From Flavobacteriales bacterium (GTDB lineage: Bacteria > Bacteroidota > Bacteroidia > Flavobacteriales_E > Vicingaceae), in the NCBI GenBank assembly GCA_905339165.1, contig CAJPFH010000030.1:1-61280 (forward strand): a DNA stretch of 61,280 nucleotides. The letters are read 5' to 3'. Of the stretch, positions 35,921 to 44,695 are shown one piece after another (the stretch's first letter is position 1; the number at the start of each line of letters is the position of its first letter). The position numbers and the translations under genes are program-made. The notes below the pieces were generated by a model. The model was not told where the DNA came from. It saw nothing but the letters and a program-made list of their open reading frames with translations, and searched no databases.

Positions 35921-36577
35921 TTAAATAGATGCCAATTTATTTCGAAGGGCGAATTTTATAAGTCCTACCAGAGTATGAATTCCGGTTTTATCAATAATAT
36001 TTTTTCGGTGGGTATCTACTGTGCGCTTGCTTATAAACAGTTTTTCGGCTATTTGTTCGCTGGTTAGTTCCAAGCAAATAAGTTTCAATATTTCCAGTTC
36101 CCTTTCGGTTAAAACATCCACACGAATATCCGCTTCTGCGTGCTGAATGGCTGAATTTTCCACCATAATATTTACTACCTCATTTGAAAAAAAGGTTCCA
36201 TTATCGGCAATTTTTTCTAATGCATGTATCAATTCTTGTTTGCCTGTATTTTTTAGAATGTATCCTTCTGCTTCGGCCATAATTATTTCGCTAATTACCT
36301 GCCTATCGTTAAACATGGTAAGTACTAATATTTTTATTTCGGGGTTATTTTTCTTTACTTTTTTAGTTAGTTCCACTCCCGATATGCCCGGCATACTAAT
36401 ATCGGTAATTAAAATATCTATATCATGATTTGTAATAAAGGACAGAGCTTGTTCTCCATTTAATGCTTCTCCAACGATTTCAAATTTTTTTTCTTTTCTT
36501 AAAAGGGCTTTTACTCCATCTATAAACATTTGATGATCGTCTACCAATAGTATTTTTATAGGTTCTTTCTTTTCCAT
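35921..36577 (-). CDS. NarL/FixJ-family response regulator
   Basis: 218 residues. The receiver domain has the acidic pair DD (13-14), phosphoacceptor Asp59 in DIDILITDISMPGIS, and LTMFND and YILKNTGK for Thr/Lys. The C-terminal GerE domain is LTERELEILKLICLE...RTVDTHRKNIIDKTGI. It starts 2 bases after the histidine kinase stop, so the pair forms one two-component system. Confidence 0.9.
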   Translation of the reverse strand: MEKKEPIKILLVDDHQMFIDGVKALLRKEKKFEIVGEALNGEQALSFITNHDIDILITDISMPGISGVELTKKVKKNNPEIKILVLTMFNDRQVISEIIMAEAEGYILKNTGKQELIHALEKIADNGTFFSNEVVNIMVENSAIQHAEADIRVDVLTERELEILKLICLELTSEQIAEKLFISKRTVDTHRKNIIDKTGIHTLVGLIKFALRNKLASI

Positions 36578-36579
36578 TT

Positions 36580-38541
36580 TTACATTAAAAAATCAATTTC
36601 TACTTGGGTTCCTTTATCTGTTGCCGAAGTTACATTAATGGTTGCATTAATGATGGCGGCTCTTGAATAAATGTTTTTCCACCCTATTCCTTTGCTTTGC
36701 TCTATCAGCTTTGTATCAAAACCTTTTCCGTTGTCTGAAATAACAAGTATTCCCTTTGAATGTTGTTGGCTAAGTAAAATTTTTATTGTATTGGCTTGGG
36801 AGTGTTTAATCATATTGTTTACTACTTCCTGAACGATACGGTATAATGCCACTTCTATGGTTTCGTTAATTCTGTTATTTACATTATTCTCAAAAAAGAT
36901 TTCTACTTTATTCGATGAATTTATTTTTCTTACTTGCTCTTCTATTGCTTTTACCAGGCCATAGCGTGTTAATGTGGCAGGCATTAAATTGTGCGAAATG
37001 TTTCTTACCTCATGTACGGCTTCGTCTATCAGGTTTAAAGCGTTTCCAAAAATTTCTTTGTCATCGGGTTCAATATCTTCTTCCAAACTAGAAACATTTA
37101 ATTTTGCCGAAGACAGAAGTTGACCTAATCCATCGTGCAGTTCCTGAGCAATGCGCTTGCGTTCTTTTTCTTCTGCTTCAATCACTTCTTTAAGTCTCAA
37201 GGCTTGTTGTTCACTTATTTTTAATTCCAATTCCGATTTTTTCTTAATGTTATTACGACTGATAAGCAGAGCAAAGAATATAATGAGGAAAAGAAAACCG
37301 GCACCCGAAAAAAGAAAAATACTTTTTCTTTGTTTTTGCTCTTGCTGAATTCTTAAATCTTTTATTTTGTTTTCCGAAAGCAGTTTTAAATTTTCTTTTT
37401 CTTTTTTTTCGGTTTCATATTTAGTACTCATCTCGGTAATTTTCTCTATCAGATTTTCGTTTACAAGAGAGTCTCTATAAATAGTTAATAAGCGTTGTGC
37501 TTCTAAGGCTTCTTTGTATTTTCCCAATTTTTCGTAAACCAAAGAAAGATTACTGTATAGGCCGGGCAATTCTGTTTTTGCGTCTATTTGCTTAGATATG
37601 CTTTCTGCTTGTTTTAATTTAATAACAGCCTCGTTATATTGATTGAAATAAATATGTAAAGAAGCAATATTTACAAGAGTGGCAATCATTCCCCTGCGGT
37701 CGTTTAGTTTTTCTCTTAATTCAAAAGCTTCCAATAAGTACGGAAAGGCTTTTTGTTTTTTTTCGGTTTCTTTGTAGAGTGCTCCAATGTTGTTTAATAT
37801 AATGGAAAGGGCTTCAATATCGTTATTTTCTCTGCTTTGCTTTTCTGCCAGTAAAAAATAATCTTCTGCTTTATTATACTCCTTTTGAGTATAATACACA
37901 TTTCCAATATTCAAATAACTTCGGGTTAGTGCGGTTGTAAAATTTATTTCTTTGCATATAGCTACTGATTTGTTATACCACTTAAGAGCTTCGCTGTAAT
38001 TGCGTATGTCGTAATGTAAAATACCAATGTTGCTAAGAACAAGAGCGAGTTCTCTTTTCATGTTTAGTTTTTCGTATAAATCGAGGGCGAGTTTTTGGTA
38101 TTCGAAGGAATTTACCCAGTCGGCTTTTCGTTGGTAAATTAATGCCATTTTGTTGTATAGAGCAGCGATGCCAACCGAGTCGTTTAATTGTTTTCTAATT
38201 TGCAATGCCGCCTTGTAGTTATAAAGGCATTTTTCGTACTCCTGTATATCGTAGAAAATAATTCCCTGATCATTGTAGGCTTGTGCCAATCCTTTTTTAT
38301 AGTTGATTTGTTTAGCCAACGAAATGGCTTTATTTCCATACTCTATTGCTTTTTCGCTTGAAACAAATCGGTATTGCCAGCATAGTTCACAATACATTTC
38401 AACTAAAACAGAATCTTTTAGGTATGGTATTTTCTTTTCTAAACTATCTATAACGGTGTTGGCCCTTACGCTATTCAATGAGCAGAATAGTGTGCAACAC
38501 ATAATTTTTATCAGAGAAATATATAAATATTTTAAATTCAT
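36580..38541 (-). CDS. TPR-repeat sensor histidine kinase (HisKA_3 type)
   Basis: 653 residues. A signal peptide and an exported/periplasmic sensor region with about seven tetratricopeptide repeats (roughly 60-370, A-x-Y-N-x-x-x-I-x-Y patterns) precede a single membrane helix (SIFLFSGAGFLFLIIFFALL, near 405). The kinase part has the phosphoacceptor His in QELHDGLGQLLSSAKLNVSS (about 468) and a HATPase domain with VNNMIKHS, DNGKGFD and GIGWKNIYSR. This arrangement is common in Bacteroidota. It pairs with the response regulator immediately downstream. Confidence 0.9.
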   Translation of the reverse strand: MNLKYLYISLIKIMCCTLFCSLNSVRANTVIDSLEKKIPYLKDSVLVEMYCELCWQYRFVSSEKAIEYGNKAISLAKQINYKKGLAQAYNDQGIIFYDIQEYEKCLYNYKAALQIRKQLNDSVGIAALYNKMALIYQRKADWVNSFEYQKLALDLYEKLNMKRELALVLSNIGILHYDIRNYSEALKWYNKSVAICKEINFTTALTRSYLNIGNVYYTQKEYNKAEDYFLLAEKQSRENNDIEALSIILNNIGALYKETEKKQKAFPYLLEAFELREKLNDRRGMIATLVNIASLHIYFNQYNEAVIKLKQAESISKQIDAKTELPGLYSNLSLVYEKLGKYKEALEAQRLLTIYRDSLVNENLIEKITEMSTKYETEKKEKENLKLLSENKIKDLRIQQEQKQRKSIFLFSGAGFLFLIIFFALLISRNNIKKKSELELKISEQQALRLKEVIEAEEKERKRIAQELHDGLGQLLSSAKLNVSSLEEDIEPDDKEIFGNALNLIDEAVHEVRNISHNLMPATLTRYGLVKAIEEQVRKINSSNKVEIFFENNVNNRINETIEVALYRIVQEVVNNMIKHSQANTIKILLSQQHSKGILVISDNGKGFDTKLIEQSKGIGWKNIYSRAAIINATINVTSATDKGTQVEIDFLM

Positions 38542-38557
38542 TGAAACAAAAATGTTG

Positions 38558-38965
38558 TTATAAATTGTGTTGAATAGAAAGTCGTGTTCTCATGTCTATT
38601 GCCGGGTTCTCTTTAGTAAAGGTAAAAACCGGAACGGGTGTGGAATTAAATATGGTATAAAAATCGGCTAGTATTTTTTGAATTTTTGATTTTAAAACAT
38701 AGATTTCTTTTAGGGAATACTGGGTTAATTCTTCGGAGAAAATAATTTCTCTTGCTTCTGTGGAAATATCTGTATCTTCTTTAAGGATAACCACTACTAC
38801 GCTTTTTACTTTACCGGTTAGTTTTATTTGTGCATCAAGTATTTCGCGTAAATCAGAAGCCTCTAACATGCCCGGTTGCGTAATTCGAATAACCACTAAC
38901 TTGCTTTGATGCAGTTCTAACACTGCTTTAGAAGTAGTTGCGGTGGTTATTATTTTTCTTTCCAT
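38558..38965 (-). CDS. STAS/SpoIIAA-like small protein of unknown function
   Basis: 135 residues with alternating beta strands and helices. ELHQSKLVVIRITQPGML is followed by a helix (REILDAQIKLTGKVK) and the strand SVVVVILKED, suggesting an STAS-like fold as in other small Bacteroidota proteins, though no motif is decisive. It sits 1 base after the E1 fusion stop and 16 bases before the kinase start, all on the minus strand. A role in the nearby signalling system is possible but not shown. Confidence 0.6.
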   Translation of the reverse strand: MERKIITTATTSKAVLELHQSKLVVIRITQPGMLEASDLREILDAQIKLTGKVKSVVVVILKEDTDISTEAREIIFSEELTQYSLKEIYVLKSKIQKILADFYTIFNSTPVPVFTFTKENPAIDMRTRLSIQHNL

Positions 38966-38966
38966 T

Positions 38967-41057
38967 TTAATATGAAAGTAATTGATGGATTGCAGAAGTC
39001 ACTTTTTCTTCGTTAGGGAGATATGCGACCTCTAAAACGGAGTTCAAGGGCAGAGCCGGAATATTCAATGCTCCTACTATTTCAACCGGAGCATCGAGCC
39101 ACTCGAAACAGTTTTTTTGTACAAGTCCTGCCAATGCCATGGCAAAAGAGTTAGAAACAGGTTCTTCGGTAAGAATTAAGCACCTTCCGTGTTTTTTTAC
39201 GGAGTTAAAAATTGTTTCTTCATCGAGTGGAACCAGGGTTCTCATATCTATTATTTCTACTTTGCCGGAAAAGTTTTTTGCCGCGCTTTTGCTCCAATAC
39301 ACCCCTCGGCCGTACGTAATTACGCACAACGAGTTTCCTTTTTCTATGTTTAGTTGCTCGGCTGTTTGCACTATGCGGGCTTTACCAAAGGGCAATATAT
39401 AATTTTCATCTGGTTCAATGGTTTTGGCTTCTTCAGTTCCTTTAATTTTACTCCAATATAAGCCTTTGTGTTCAAGCATTACTACCGGATTGGGATCGTA
39501 ATAAGCAGCTTTCATCAACCCTTTTAAATCGGCACCGGTAGAAGGATAGGCCACTTTTATTCCTTTAATATTTGTTAGTACGCTTTCTACACTGGAAGAA
39601 TGGTAAGGCCCACCGCTTCCGTAAGCTCCAATGGGTACACGCAGTATCATACTTACCGGCCATTTTCCGTTCGAGAGGTAACACGAACGACTTACTTCGG
39701 TAAACAGTTGATTTAGTCCGGGCCAAATATAATCTGCAAACTGAACTTCAACAATAGGCTTTAAACCAACAGCACTCATGCCTACTGTACTGCCTATTAT
39801 AAAGGCTTCTTGTATGGGGGTGTTGAATACTCTTGTATTACCAAACTGTTGGGCTAGTGTAGCTGCCTCACGAAATACTCCTCCTAAACGGGCTCCTACA
39901 TCCTGCCCATATAATAAACACTCGGGGTGCTTTTCCATCAATTCGCGAATGGCAAATAGAGCCGAATCTACCATTACGGTGGGTTGTTTATGAGCCGGAG
40001 CACGTTCGCCTGTTTCTTCGGTAATGGGAGTGGGAGCAAAAATATGATGGCTTACTTCTTCGGGTTTAGGATCTTCTTCTTGTATTGCTTTGTTATAATC
40101 ATTCTGTACATTTTCTTTGGTCTCTACTTCTATTTGCTGTAATGTGGATGCTTTAAATCCTTGTTTTGTAAGTGAATGGAAGAACAAATGATAAGGATCC
40201 CTGCTTTGCTGTTCTGGCAAATCATCTCTATACCATTCTTTTCTTACGCCCGAAGTATGGTGGTTTAGAAGGGGTACCTTGGCATGAATTAAAAATGGCC
40301 TTCGTTCTTTTCTTACTATCTCTATTACTTCTTTAAATGTAGTATATGATTCGAAAAAATCGCTCCCGTTAATGGTACGTGTTTCTATTCCACTAAATGC
40401 TTTGGCGTATTGTGTGGCATCTTGTGCCCTAATTTCTTTTGCATGTGCCGAGATATCCCACTCATTATCCTGCACCAAATAAATAATTGGAAGTTTCTTT
40501 AGTGCAGCCATCTGAAAAGCTTCTGCCACCTCTCCTTCGGTAATGGAGGCATCGCCAAAAGAACATACCACAACCGGTTTTTCGCTTTGTTCTTCTTGGT
40601 TTAAGTTTAATTTTTCTTTATACTGAATACCCATTGCCACTCCGGTAGTAGGTATGGCTTGCATTCCGGTGGCTGAAGATTGATGAGGAATTTTTGGAAA
40701 CTCCGATGAATTTAAGGAAGGATGACAATAATACGTTCTTCCGCCTGAAAAAGGGTCTTTGCGTTTTGCTAAAAGTTGCAACATTAAATCAAATGGCTTT
40801 AAGCCTATTGCCAACAACATGGCATCATCACGGTAGTATGGAGCAACCCAATCGCATGGTTTTAACTGCATACCTACAGCAATTTGCAGAGCCTCATGCC
40901 CACGGGAGGTTGCGTGTACATATTTAGATGTTACCGATTTATTCTCTTCAAATAGTTCACTCATCGCTTTGGCGGCACATAACAACCTCCATGCTTTAAG
41001 CAATGTGTTTTCCGATATAGCAAAAGGCTCTTTCAAGGGCAAAACTTTTTCTTCCAT
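38967..41057 (-). CDS. 2-oxoacid (branched-chain) dehydrogenase E1, alpha and beta fused
   Basis: 696 residues from ATG 41057 (MEEKVLPLKEPFAI); the upstream extension is not E1-like. The alpha half (about 1-370) has the TPP motif GDASITEGEVAEAFQMA...VQDNEWD. The beta half (about 380-690) has the PIQEAFIIGSTVGMSAVG and EVQFADYIWPG signatures. Alpha-beta fusions of this kind are usual in Bacteroidota for the 2-oxoisovalerate type. It feeds E2 lipoamide acyltransferase, which is not in the window. Reaction: oxidative decarboxylation of Val/Leu/Ile-derived 2-oxoacids, or pyruvate as an alternative. Confidence 0.85.
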   Translation of the reverse strand: MEEKVLPLKEPFAISENTLLKAWRLLCAAKAMSELFEENKSVTSKYVHATSRGHEALQIAVGMQLKPCDWVAPYYRDDAMLLAIGLKPFDLMLQLLAKRKDPFSGGRTYYCHPSLNSSEFPKIPHQSSATGMQAIPTTGVAMGIQYKEKLNLNQEEQSEKPVVVCSFGDASITEGEVAEAFQMAALKKLPIIYLVQDNEWDISAHAKEIRAQDATQYAKAFSGIETRTINGSDFFESYTTFKEVIEIVRKERRPFLIHAKVPLLNHHTSGVRKEWYRDDLPEQQSRDPYHLFFHSLTKQGFKASTLQQIEVETKENVQNDYNKAIQEEDPKPEEVSHHIFAPTPITEETGERAPAHKQPTVMVDSALFAIRELMEKHPECLLYGQDVGARLGGVFREAATLAQQFGNTRVFNTPIQEAFIIGSTVGMSAVGLKPIVEVQFADYIWPGLNQLFTEVSRSCYLSNGKWPVSMILRVPIGAYGSGGPYHSSSVESVLTNIKGIKVAYPSTGADLKGLMKAAYYDPNPVVMLEHKGLYWSKIKGTEEAKTIEPDENYILPFGKARIVQTAEQLNIEKGNSLCVITYGRGVYWSKSAAKNFSGKVEIIDMRTLVPLDEETIFNSVKKHGRCLILTEEPVSNSFAMALAGLVQKNCFEWLDAPVEIVGALNIPALPLNSVLEVAYLPNEEKVTSAIHQLLSY

Positions 41058-41133
41058 TGATGCAATTTGTGGAAGTGCTAAACTACTGAAAAAAATATGT
41101 AGTTTAAAAAAATAATTGCCTATTTGCTTTATG

Positions 41134-41141
41134 TAATTTTG
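41134..41141 (+). promoter_or_regulatory. -7 promoter element TAATTTTG very close to the start codon
   Basis: A perfect TAnnTTTG box ends 3 bases before the ATG at 41145. Transcription from it would begin at or near the A of the start codon, giving a leaderless mRNA. A clear -33 TTTG is not seen at 19-21 bases, so confidence is moderate. Confidence 0.4.
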
Positions 41142-41144
41142 CCT

Positions 41145-41639
41145 ATGCCAACCAATATAAAAGACCTTAAACAGAAGGCTCTTTTGAATAAAAAAGAGAA
41201 TCATCGCTTTTTTGAAAAATTAAAAAAAGAAAATAATCGTGTGTTAGATGATGTTTTTCACTCCCTTCATCAAGAAGTTTTTTCGCTTACAAACTGCTTA
41301 CATTGTGCCAATTGTTGTAAAACAACAGGCCCTCTTTTTACCGTAAAAGATATTGAACGCATTGCGAAGCACCTAAAAATGAAAGCCGGTGATTTTGTTC
41401 AGAACTATTTGCATAAAGACGAAGATGATGATATGGTGCTAAACCAACTGCCTTGTGTATTTTTAAAATCCGATAACACCTGCCGTATTTACGAAGTAAG
41501 ACCTAAAGCCTGCAAAGAGTACCCACATACCGATCGGAAAAATATGAAAGAAATACTAAACATTACCTACCTTAACATTTCTGTTTGCCCTGCTGTATTT
41601 GATATTGTAGACAAAATGAAAAAACAAATTAAAATATAA
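41145..41639 (+). CDS. YkgJ-type Cys-cluster (zinc/iron-chelating domain) protein
   Basis: 164 residues from ATG 41145 (MPTNIKDLKQKALLNKK); the frame could start earlier at 41124 but that would overlap the -7 box. The CxxC...C pattern NCLHCANCCKTTGPLFT with further Cys in PCVFL and VRPKACKEYP is the YkgJ signature, thought to hold an iron-sulfur or zinc site. Cytosolic. Function in cells is not established. Confidence 0.8.
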   Translation: MPTNIKDLKQKALLNKKENHRFFEKLKKENNRVLDDVFHSLHQEVFSLTNCLHCANCCKTTGPLFTVKDIERIAKHLKMKAGDFVQNYLHKDEDDDMVLNQLPCVFLKSDNTCRIYEVRPKACKEYPHTDRKNMKEILNITYLNISVCPAVFDIVDKMKKQIKI

Positions 41640-41645
41640 TCTGCT

Positions 41646-42086
41646 ATGAAAAATTTTCTTTTTTGCACCCTATTTTCCGTTTTACTTTTTTCTTGTAAAA
41701 CCGAAACCCTACACGAGAGTGAAATTTCTATTACTCCGGAAACATCTTTAGAAGAAGAAACCCTACAACTGAATAATGGAAACAAATGGAACGTCACCGA
41801 AAACATGATTGTTTTTATTAGAAATATGGAAACTGCGGTAAACGAATTTGAGAACTCAGAAAATACGGATTATACCCTGTTGGCTTAAACTATTGATAAA
41901 AACATCCGTGAACTACCCTCTAACTGTACCATGAAAAAACAGGCGCATGACGAGCTTCACAAATGGTTTGCCCCTTACATTGAGTTGTCGGAAAAATTTG
42001 ATGCGGCTACAGAACCCTCCGAACAAGAAGAAATTTATCAAGAATTTAAAAAAATGTTTCTTCAATTCAACATCTATTTCGAATAA
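41646..42086 (+). pseudogene. Lipoprotein gene interrupted by an in-frame TAA (41886-41888)
   Basis: The frame starts with signal peptide MKNFLFCTLFSVLLFSC (lipobox Cys17) and reads DYTLLA then TAA at 41886-41888. The same frame continues with TIDKNIREL and then CTMKKQAHDELHKW, FAPYIELSEKF and a stop at 42084-42086. The continuation has a codon pattern and charge like a normal domain, so this is one gene with a premature stop. Gln (CAA) to TAA, a single C-to-T change, would be enough. An ATG at 41931 could restart a 51-residue fragment. Sequencing error is possible. Function unknown. Confidence 0.7.
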
Positions 42087-42134
42087 TTACCCCTTTAGGT
42101 AACATTTGTAACAAACTACTAAAACAGTACTGAA

Positions 42135-42142
42135 TAACTTTG
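42135..42142 (+). promoter_or_regulatory. -7 promoter element TAACTTTG upstream of the DUF302 gene
   Basis: An exact TAnnTTTG match lies 21 bases before the ATG of the DUF302 gene. A TTTG lies further upstream with about 26 bases between, longer than the usual 19-21. The gap before it contains no other element. Confidence 0.4.
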
Positions 42143-42163
42143 CTCTGTAATTAAAAAAATATT

Positions 42164-42553
42164 ATGAACTACTATCATTCAAAAAAAATTAGCGGAACCT
42201 CCATAGAAAGTATCCGCCCAAAAGTTGAAGAAGCATTAAAAACTGAAGGCTTTGGAGTGTTAACAGAGATTGACATCCAGGCCACCATGAAAAAAAAGCT
42301 AGACAAAGATTATTTGCCTCACGTCATTTTAGGTGCTTGTAACCCGGTTTATGCCGACAAAGTATTAAGCATAGAACCCACCATAAGCACTATGCTACCT
42401 TGCAACGTAACACTTCGCCAATTGGAAACAGGAGAAATTGAAGTGGCCATCATAAACCCTGTTGCTGCTATGGGTGCCATTGGTAATTCGAATATTGAAA
42501 CTCATGCCAAAGAAGTGAACGATAAACTTCTTCGCGTGTTAAACTTAATTTAA
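42164..42553 (+). CDS. DUF302 domain protein
   Basis: 129 residues: SIESIRPKVEEALKTEGFGVLTEIDIQATMKKKL followed by HVILGACNPVYADKVLSIEP and MLPCNVTLRQ form the DUF302 fold, including the conserved Cys residues. It is cytosolic and followed 9 bases later by an OsmC gene, an association compatible with thiol or oxidative stress. No catalytic role is established for DUF302. Confidence 0.85.
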   Translation: MNYYHSKKISGTSIESIRPKVEEALKTEGFGVLTEIDIQATMKKKLDKDYLPHVILGACNPVYADKVLSIEPTISTMLPCNVTLRQLETGEIEVAIINPVAAMGAIGNSNIETHAKEVNDKLLRVLNLI

Positions 42554-42562
42554 TTATTAAAA

Positions 42563-42994
42563 ATGGATAAACACACTTACAATGTTTCCCTAAAATGGGA
42601 AGAAGGGAGAAAGGGCATTGTGTCCTCGCCAGAACTACCTAGTAAAATAGAGGTGGCTACCCCTCCTGAATTTGAAAAAGGTATACCCGGTATTTGGAGT
42701 CCTGAACACCTTTTTACGGCTTCCATATTGAGTTGCTTTATGACCACCTTTTTGGCTATTGCCGAATACTCAAAATTTGAATTTAAAGATTTTAGCTGCT
42801 CGGCTCAAGGCACTTTAGAAAAAGTAGAGGGTAAATTTTTAATGACTGAAATTATACTAAAACCTGTTCTGGTAGTTGCCGATATTACTCAAAAAGAAAA
42901 AGCCGAACGCATATTACAGAAATCGGAAACTGCCTGCCTAATATCTAATTCTATTAAAACAAGAGTGCATTTAGAAACAGAAATAACAACCTGA
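42563..42994 (+). CDS. OsmC-family protein
   Basis: 143 residues with the OsmC fold. The two reactive cysteines of hydroperoxide reductases are present: one in ASILSCFMTTF and one in SETACLISNSIK. Family members reduce organic hydroperoxides or bind thiols. It probably forms a two-gene unit with DUF302. Confidence 0.85.
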   Translation: MDKHTYNVSLKWEEGRKGIVSSPELPSKIEVATPPEFEKGIPGIWSPEHLFTASILSCFMTTFLAIAEYSKFEFKDFSCSAQGTLEKVEGKFLMTEIILKPVLVVADITQKEKAERILQKSETACLISNSIKTRVHLETEITT

Positions 42995-42997
42995 AAA

Positions 42998-44047
42998 TTA
43001 ATTTTTAAGTAACCAGGCAGAAGTGTTATTTTCACGAATAGCTTGTAGTTGCTCGGTAGCCTCTTTACGAGTTGAATAAGTGCCGTAAACCACCGTAAAT
43101 AAATTTTTGCGTTTACCTATTATAGAAGCATTATACCCTTCGGATTGTAGTTTGTTTAAGAAATGTTGTGCATTTTCATACACCGAAAAACACCCTCCTA
43201 CAACATAATAACTGTTTAAAGACATACGCTCTGTTTTTTTAACAAATGTGGTTACCGCTTCTGCTTCTTTTAAACGTACCACAACAGAACTTCCTCCTTC
43301 ATAAAGCGGAACTGAAATATAGCGAATCGTATCCGGCACGTTCGCTAACTCATTTTTAAATTCAAACGAAACGGAAGATTCCGCTGTTTCAGTTTCAAGG
43401 ATTTCTCTTTCAGAGTAGGTAGCTTTCTTTAAAAAAGTAAAAGGAAGCATATCCGAATAATGCGAAGAATTAACTCCTTTAGGTATAAGAAAAGGGATAA
43501 CCACTAATAAAATAAGTAGGGGCATTAAAATGGCAGCCACTCGATACCTCTTTGCTTTGCTTGTTTTTCTTTGCACCTCAATGTTGGCCGCTTTTACCTC
43601 CCTCTTCATTTTTTCAGGTAATTTTTCGCGATCAACGGGTATTGCTAAAACAGGAGATAAGCCGTATGATTCGGTTGAAAAATTAAACTCCTTGCTTTGG
43701 GTAAAAATAAGTTTATCGTTTATATCGATATGAAAAAAGCCTAGTCCATCAATTTCTACTTTTTTATTCTCTTTTAAGTCATTTTGAGTTGTTGTTACCC
43801 AGTCTTTTATTTGCAGCAATGCTTCTGCATACGATATATTTTCGGTTTCTGAAATATAATTTGCAAGTAATCCATCATTGTTCTGAAGGTTTTTATTGAA
43901 GGTTATTCTTGCTGTAGGCGGATATAAAGTAAGGTTAAATGGATTCAACTCGGCACTGCATGGGTTTTTAACAAATCCTCCAAAACCGGGAATAATAACA
44001 CAATCGTACTGATACAATAATTTTTTTATGTTTACAATGGGCTTCAT
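42998..44047 (-). CDS. HU-CCDC81-type and SPOR domain membrane protein
   Basis: 349 residues. The N-terminal ~110 match the CCDC81-like HU domain (DCVIIPGFGGFVKN and then a helical repeat). A membrane helix follows (AAILMPLLILLVVIPFLI, about 172-189). The C-terminal ~75 form a SPOR domain (YYVVGGCFSVYENAQHFLNKL). Bacteroidota proteins of this layout are thought to act at the division site and septal peptidoglycan. A near-consensus TACTTTAG lies upstream, so its -7 box is uncertain. Confidence 0.83.
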   Translation of the reverse strand: MKPIVNIKKLLYQYDCVIIPGFGGFVKNPCSAELNPFNLTLYPPTARITFNKNLQNNDGLLANYISETENISYAEALLQIKDWVTTTQNDLKENKKVEIDGLGFFHIDINDKLIFTQSKEFNFSTESYGLSPVLAIPVDREKLPEKMKREVKAANIEVQRKTSKAKRYRVAAILMPLLILLVVIPFLIPKGVNSSHYSDMLPFTFLKKATYSEREILETETAESSVSFEFKNELANVPDTIRYISVPLYEGGSSVVVRLKEAEAVTTFVKKTERMSLNSYYVVGGCFSVYENAQHFLNKLQSEGYNASIIGKRKNLFTVVYGTYSTRKEATEQLQAIRENNTSAWLLKN

Positions 44048-44167
44048 TTTGAAATGCTAAAGTACGAAAAACACCATTATATCGCATTAAATATTCAATT
44101 CATCTAAAAAAAATTACTTGTTGCATTTTTATGATTCCTCTCATACATTCATCTACTGTATTCTATT

Positions 44168-44175
44168 TAATTTTG
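44168..44175 (+). promoter_or_regulatory. -7 promoter element TAATTTTG
   Basis: Perfect TAnnTTTG, 7 bases upstream of the ATG at 44183, so the mRNA leader would be very short. No -33 TTTG at the expected distance. Confidence 0.4.
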
Positions 44176-44182
44176 GTACATT

Positions 44183-44575
44183 ATGAGGGCCGCCATTGGG
44201 ATTGTTTTACTTTTAATTTATACGAGTGTGTTGGTAAAGCCTGTCGTACCCTTTATAGAATATTCTATTTACAAGGAATCTATCGCTAGAGAAAAATGCG
44301 AAAACAATGATAAGCCTAAAATGCAGTGTAATGGAAAATGCTTTTTGGCAAAGCAAATAAAAAAACTTATTGCCGATGATGAACGTCCATCTTCCAAACC
44401 AAAACCCATAAAAACAGAAAATAAAGAAGTGTTTTTCTTTCCTATTATAAATTGCTGTTCAAAAAAAATCTTTCGAACAGAATCAACTTTTGAATATACT
44501 CTTTTCAAAGATTCTAAAGTAAGTGAATATTTTAAAACTCCCATAGCACCTCCTCCTCAGCACATTTCTTGTTAA
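44183..44575 (+). CDS. Small membrane protein with conserved CNGKC motif
   Basis: 130 residues. The N-terminal helix MRAAIGIVLLLIYTSVLVK is followed by KMQCNGKCFLAKQIKK, a motif seen in many Bacteroidota proteins next to outer-membrane or copper/heme genes, and later a CC pair. A metal-binding role is possible but unproven. It precedes a cytochrome c and beta-barrel cluster. Confidence 0.7.
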   Translation: MRAAIGIVLLLIYTSVLVKPVVPFIEYSIYKESIAREKCENNDKPKMQCNGKCFLAKQIKKLIADDERPSSKPKPIKTENKEVFFFPIINCCSKKIFRTESTFEYTLFKDSKVSEYFKTPIAPPPQHISC

Positions 44576-44695
44576 CTCCTTCTGCTTTATTTTATAGATA
44601 ATTCGCTTTAAAAGCAGTGTAAAATATCCAAAAATAACTTTAAATGGTACCAAGGGAGTTTTAATCCTTTTGGTTACGTTTTAAATTCAAAAATT

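Noticed and set aside
42995-43015. Hairpin-like AAAATTAATTTT between the OsmC and HU-CCDC81 genes as a terminator
   Set aside because: It has no GC stem and no T run, so it is only AT-rich symmetry.
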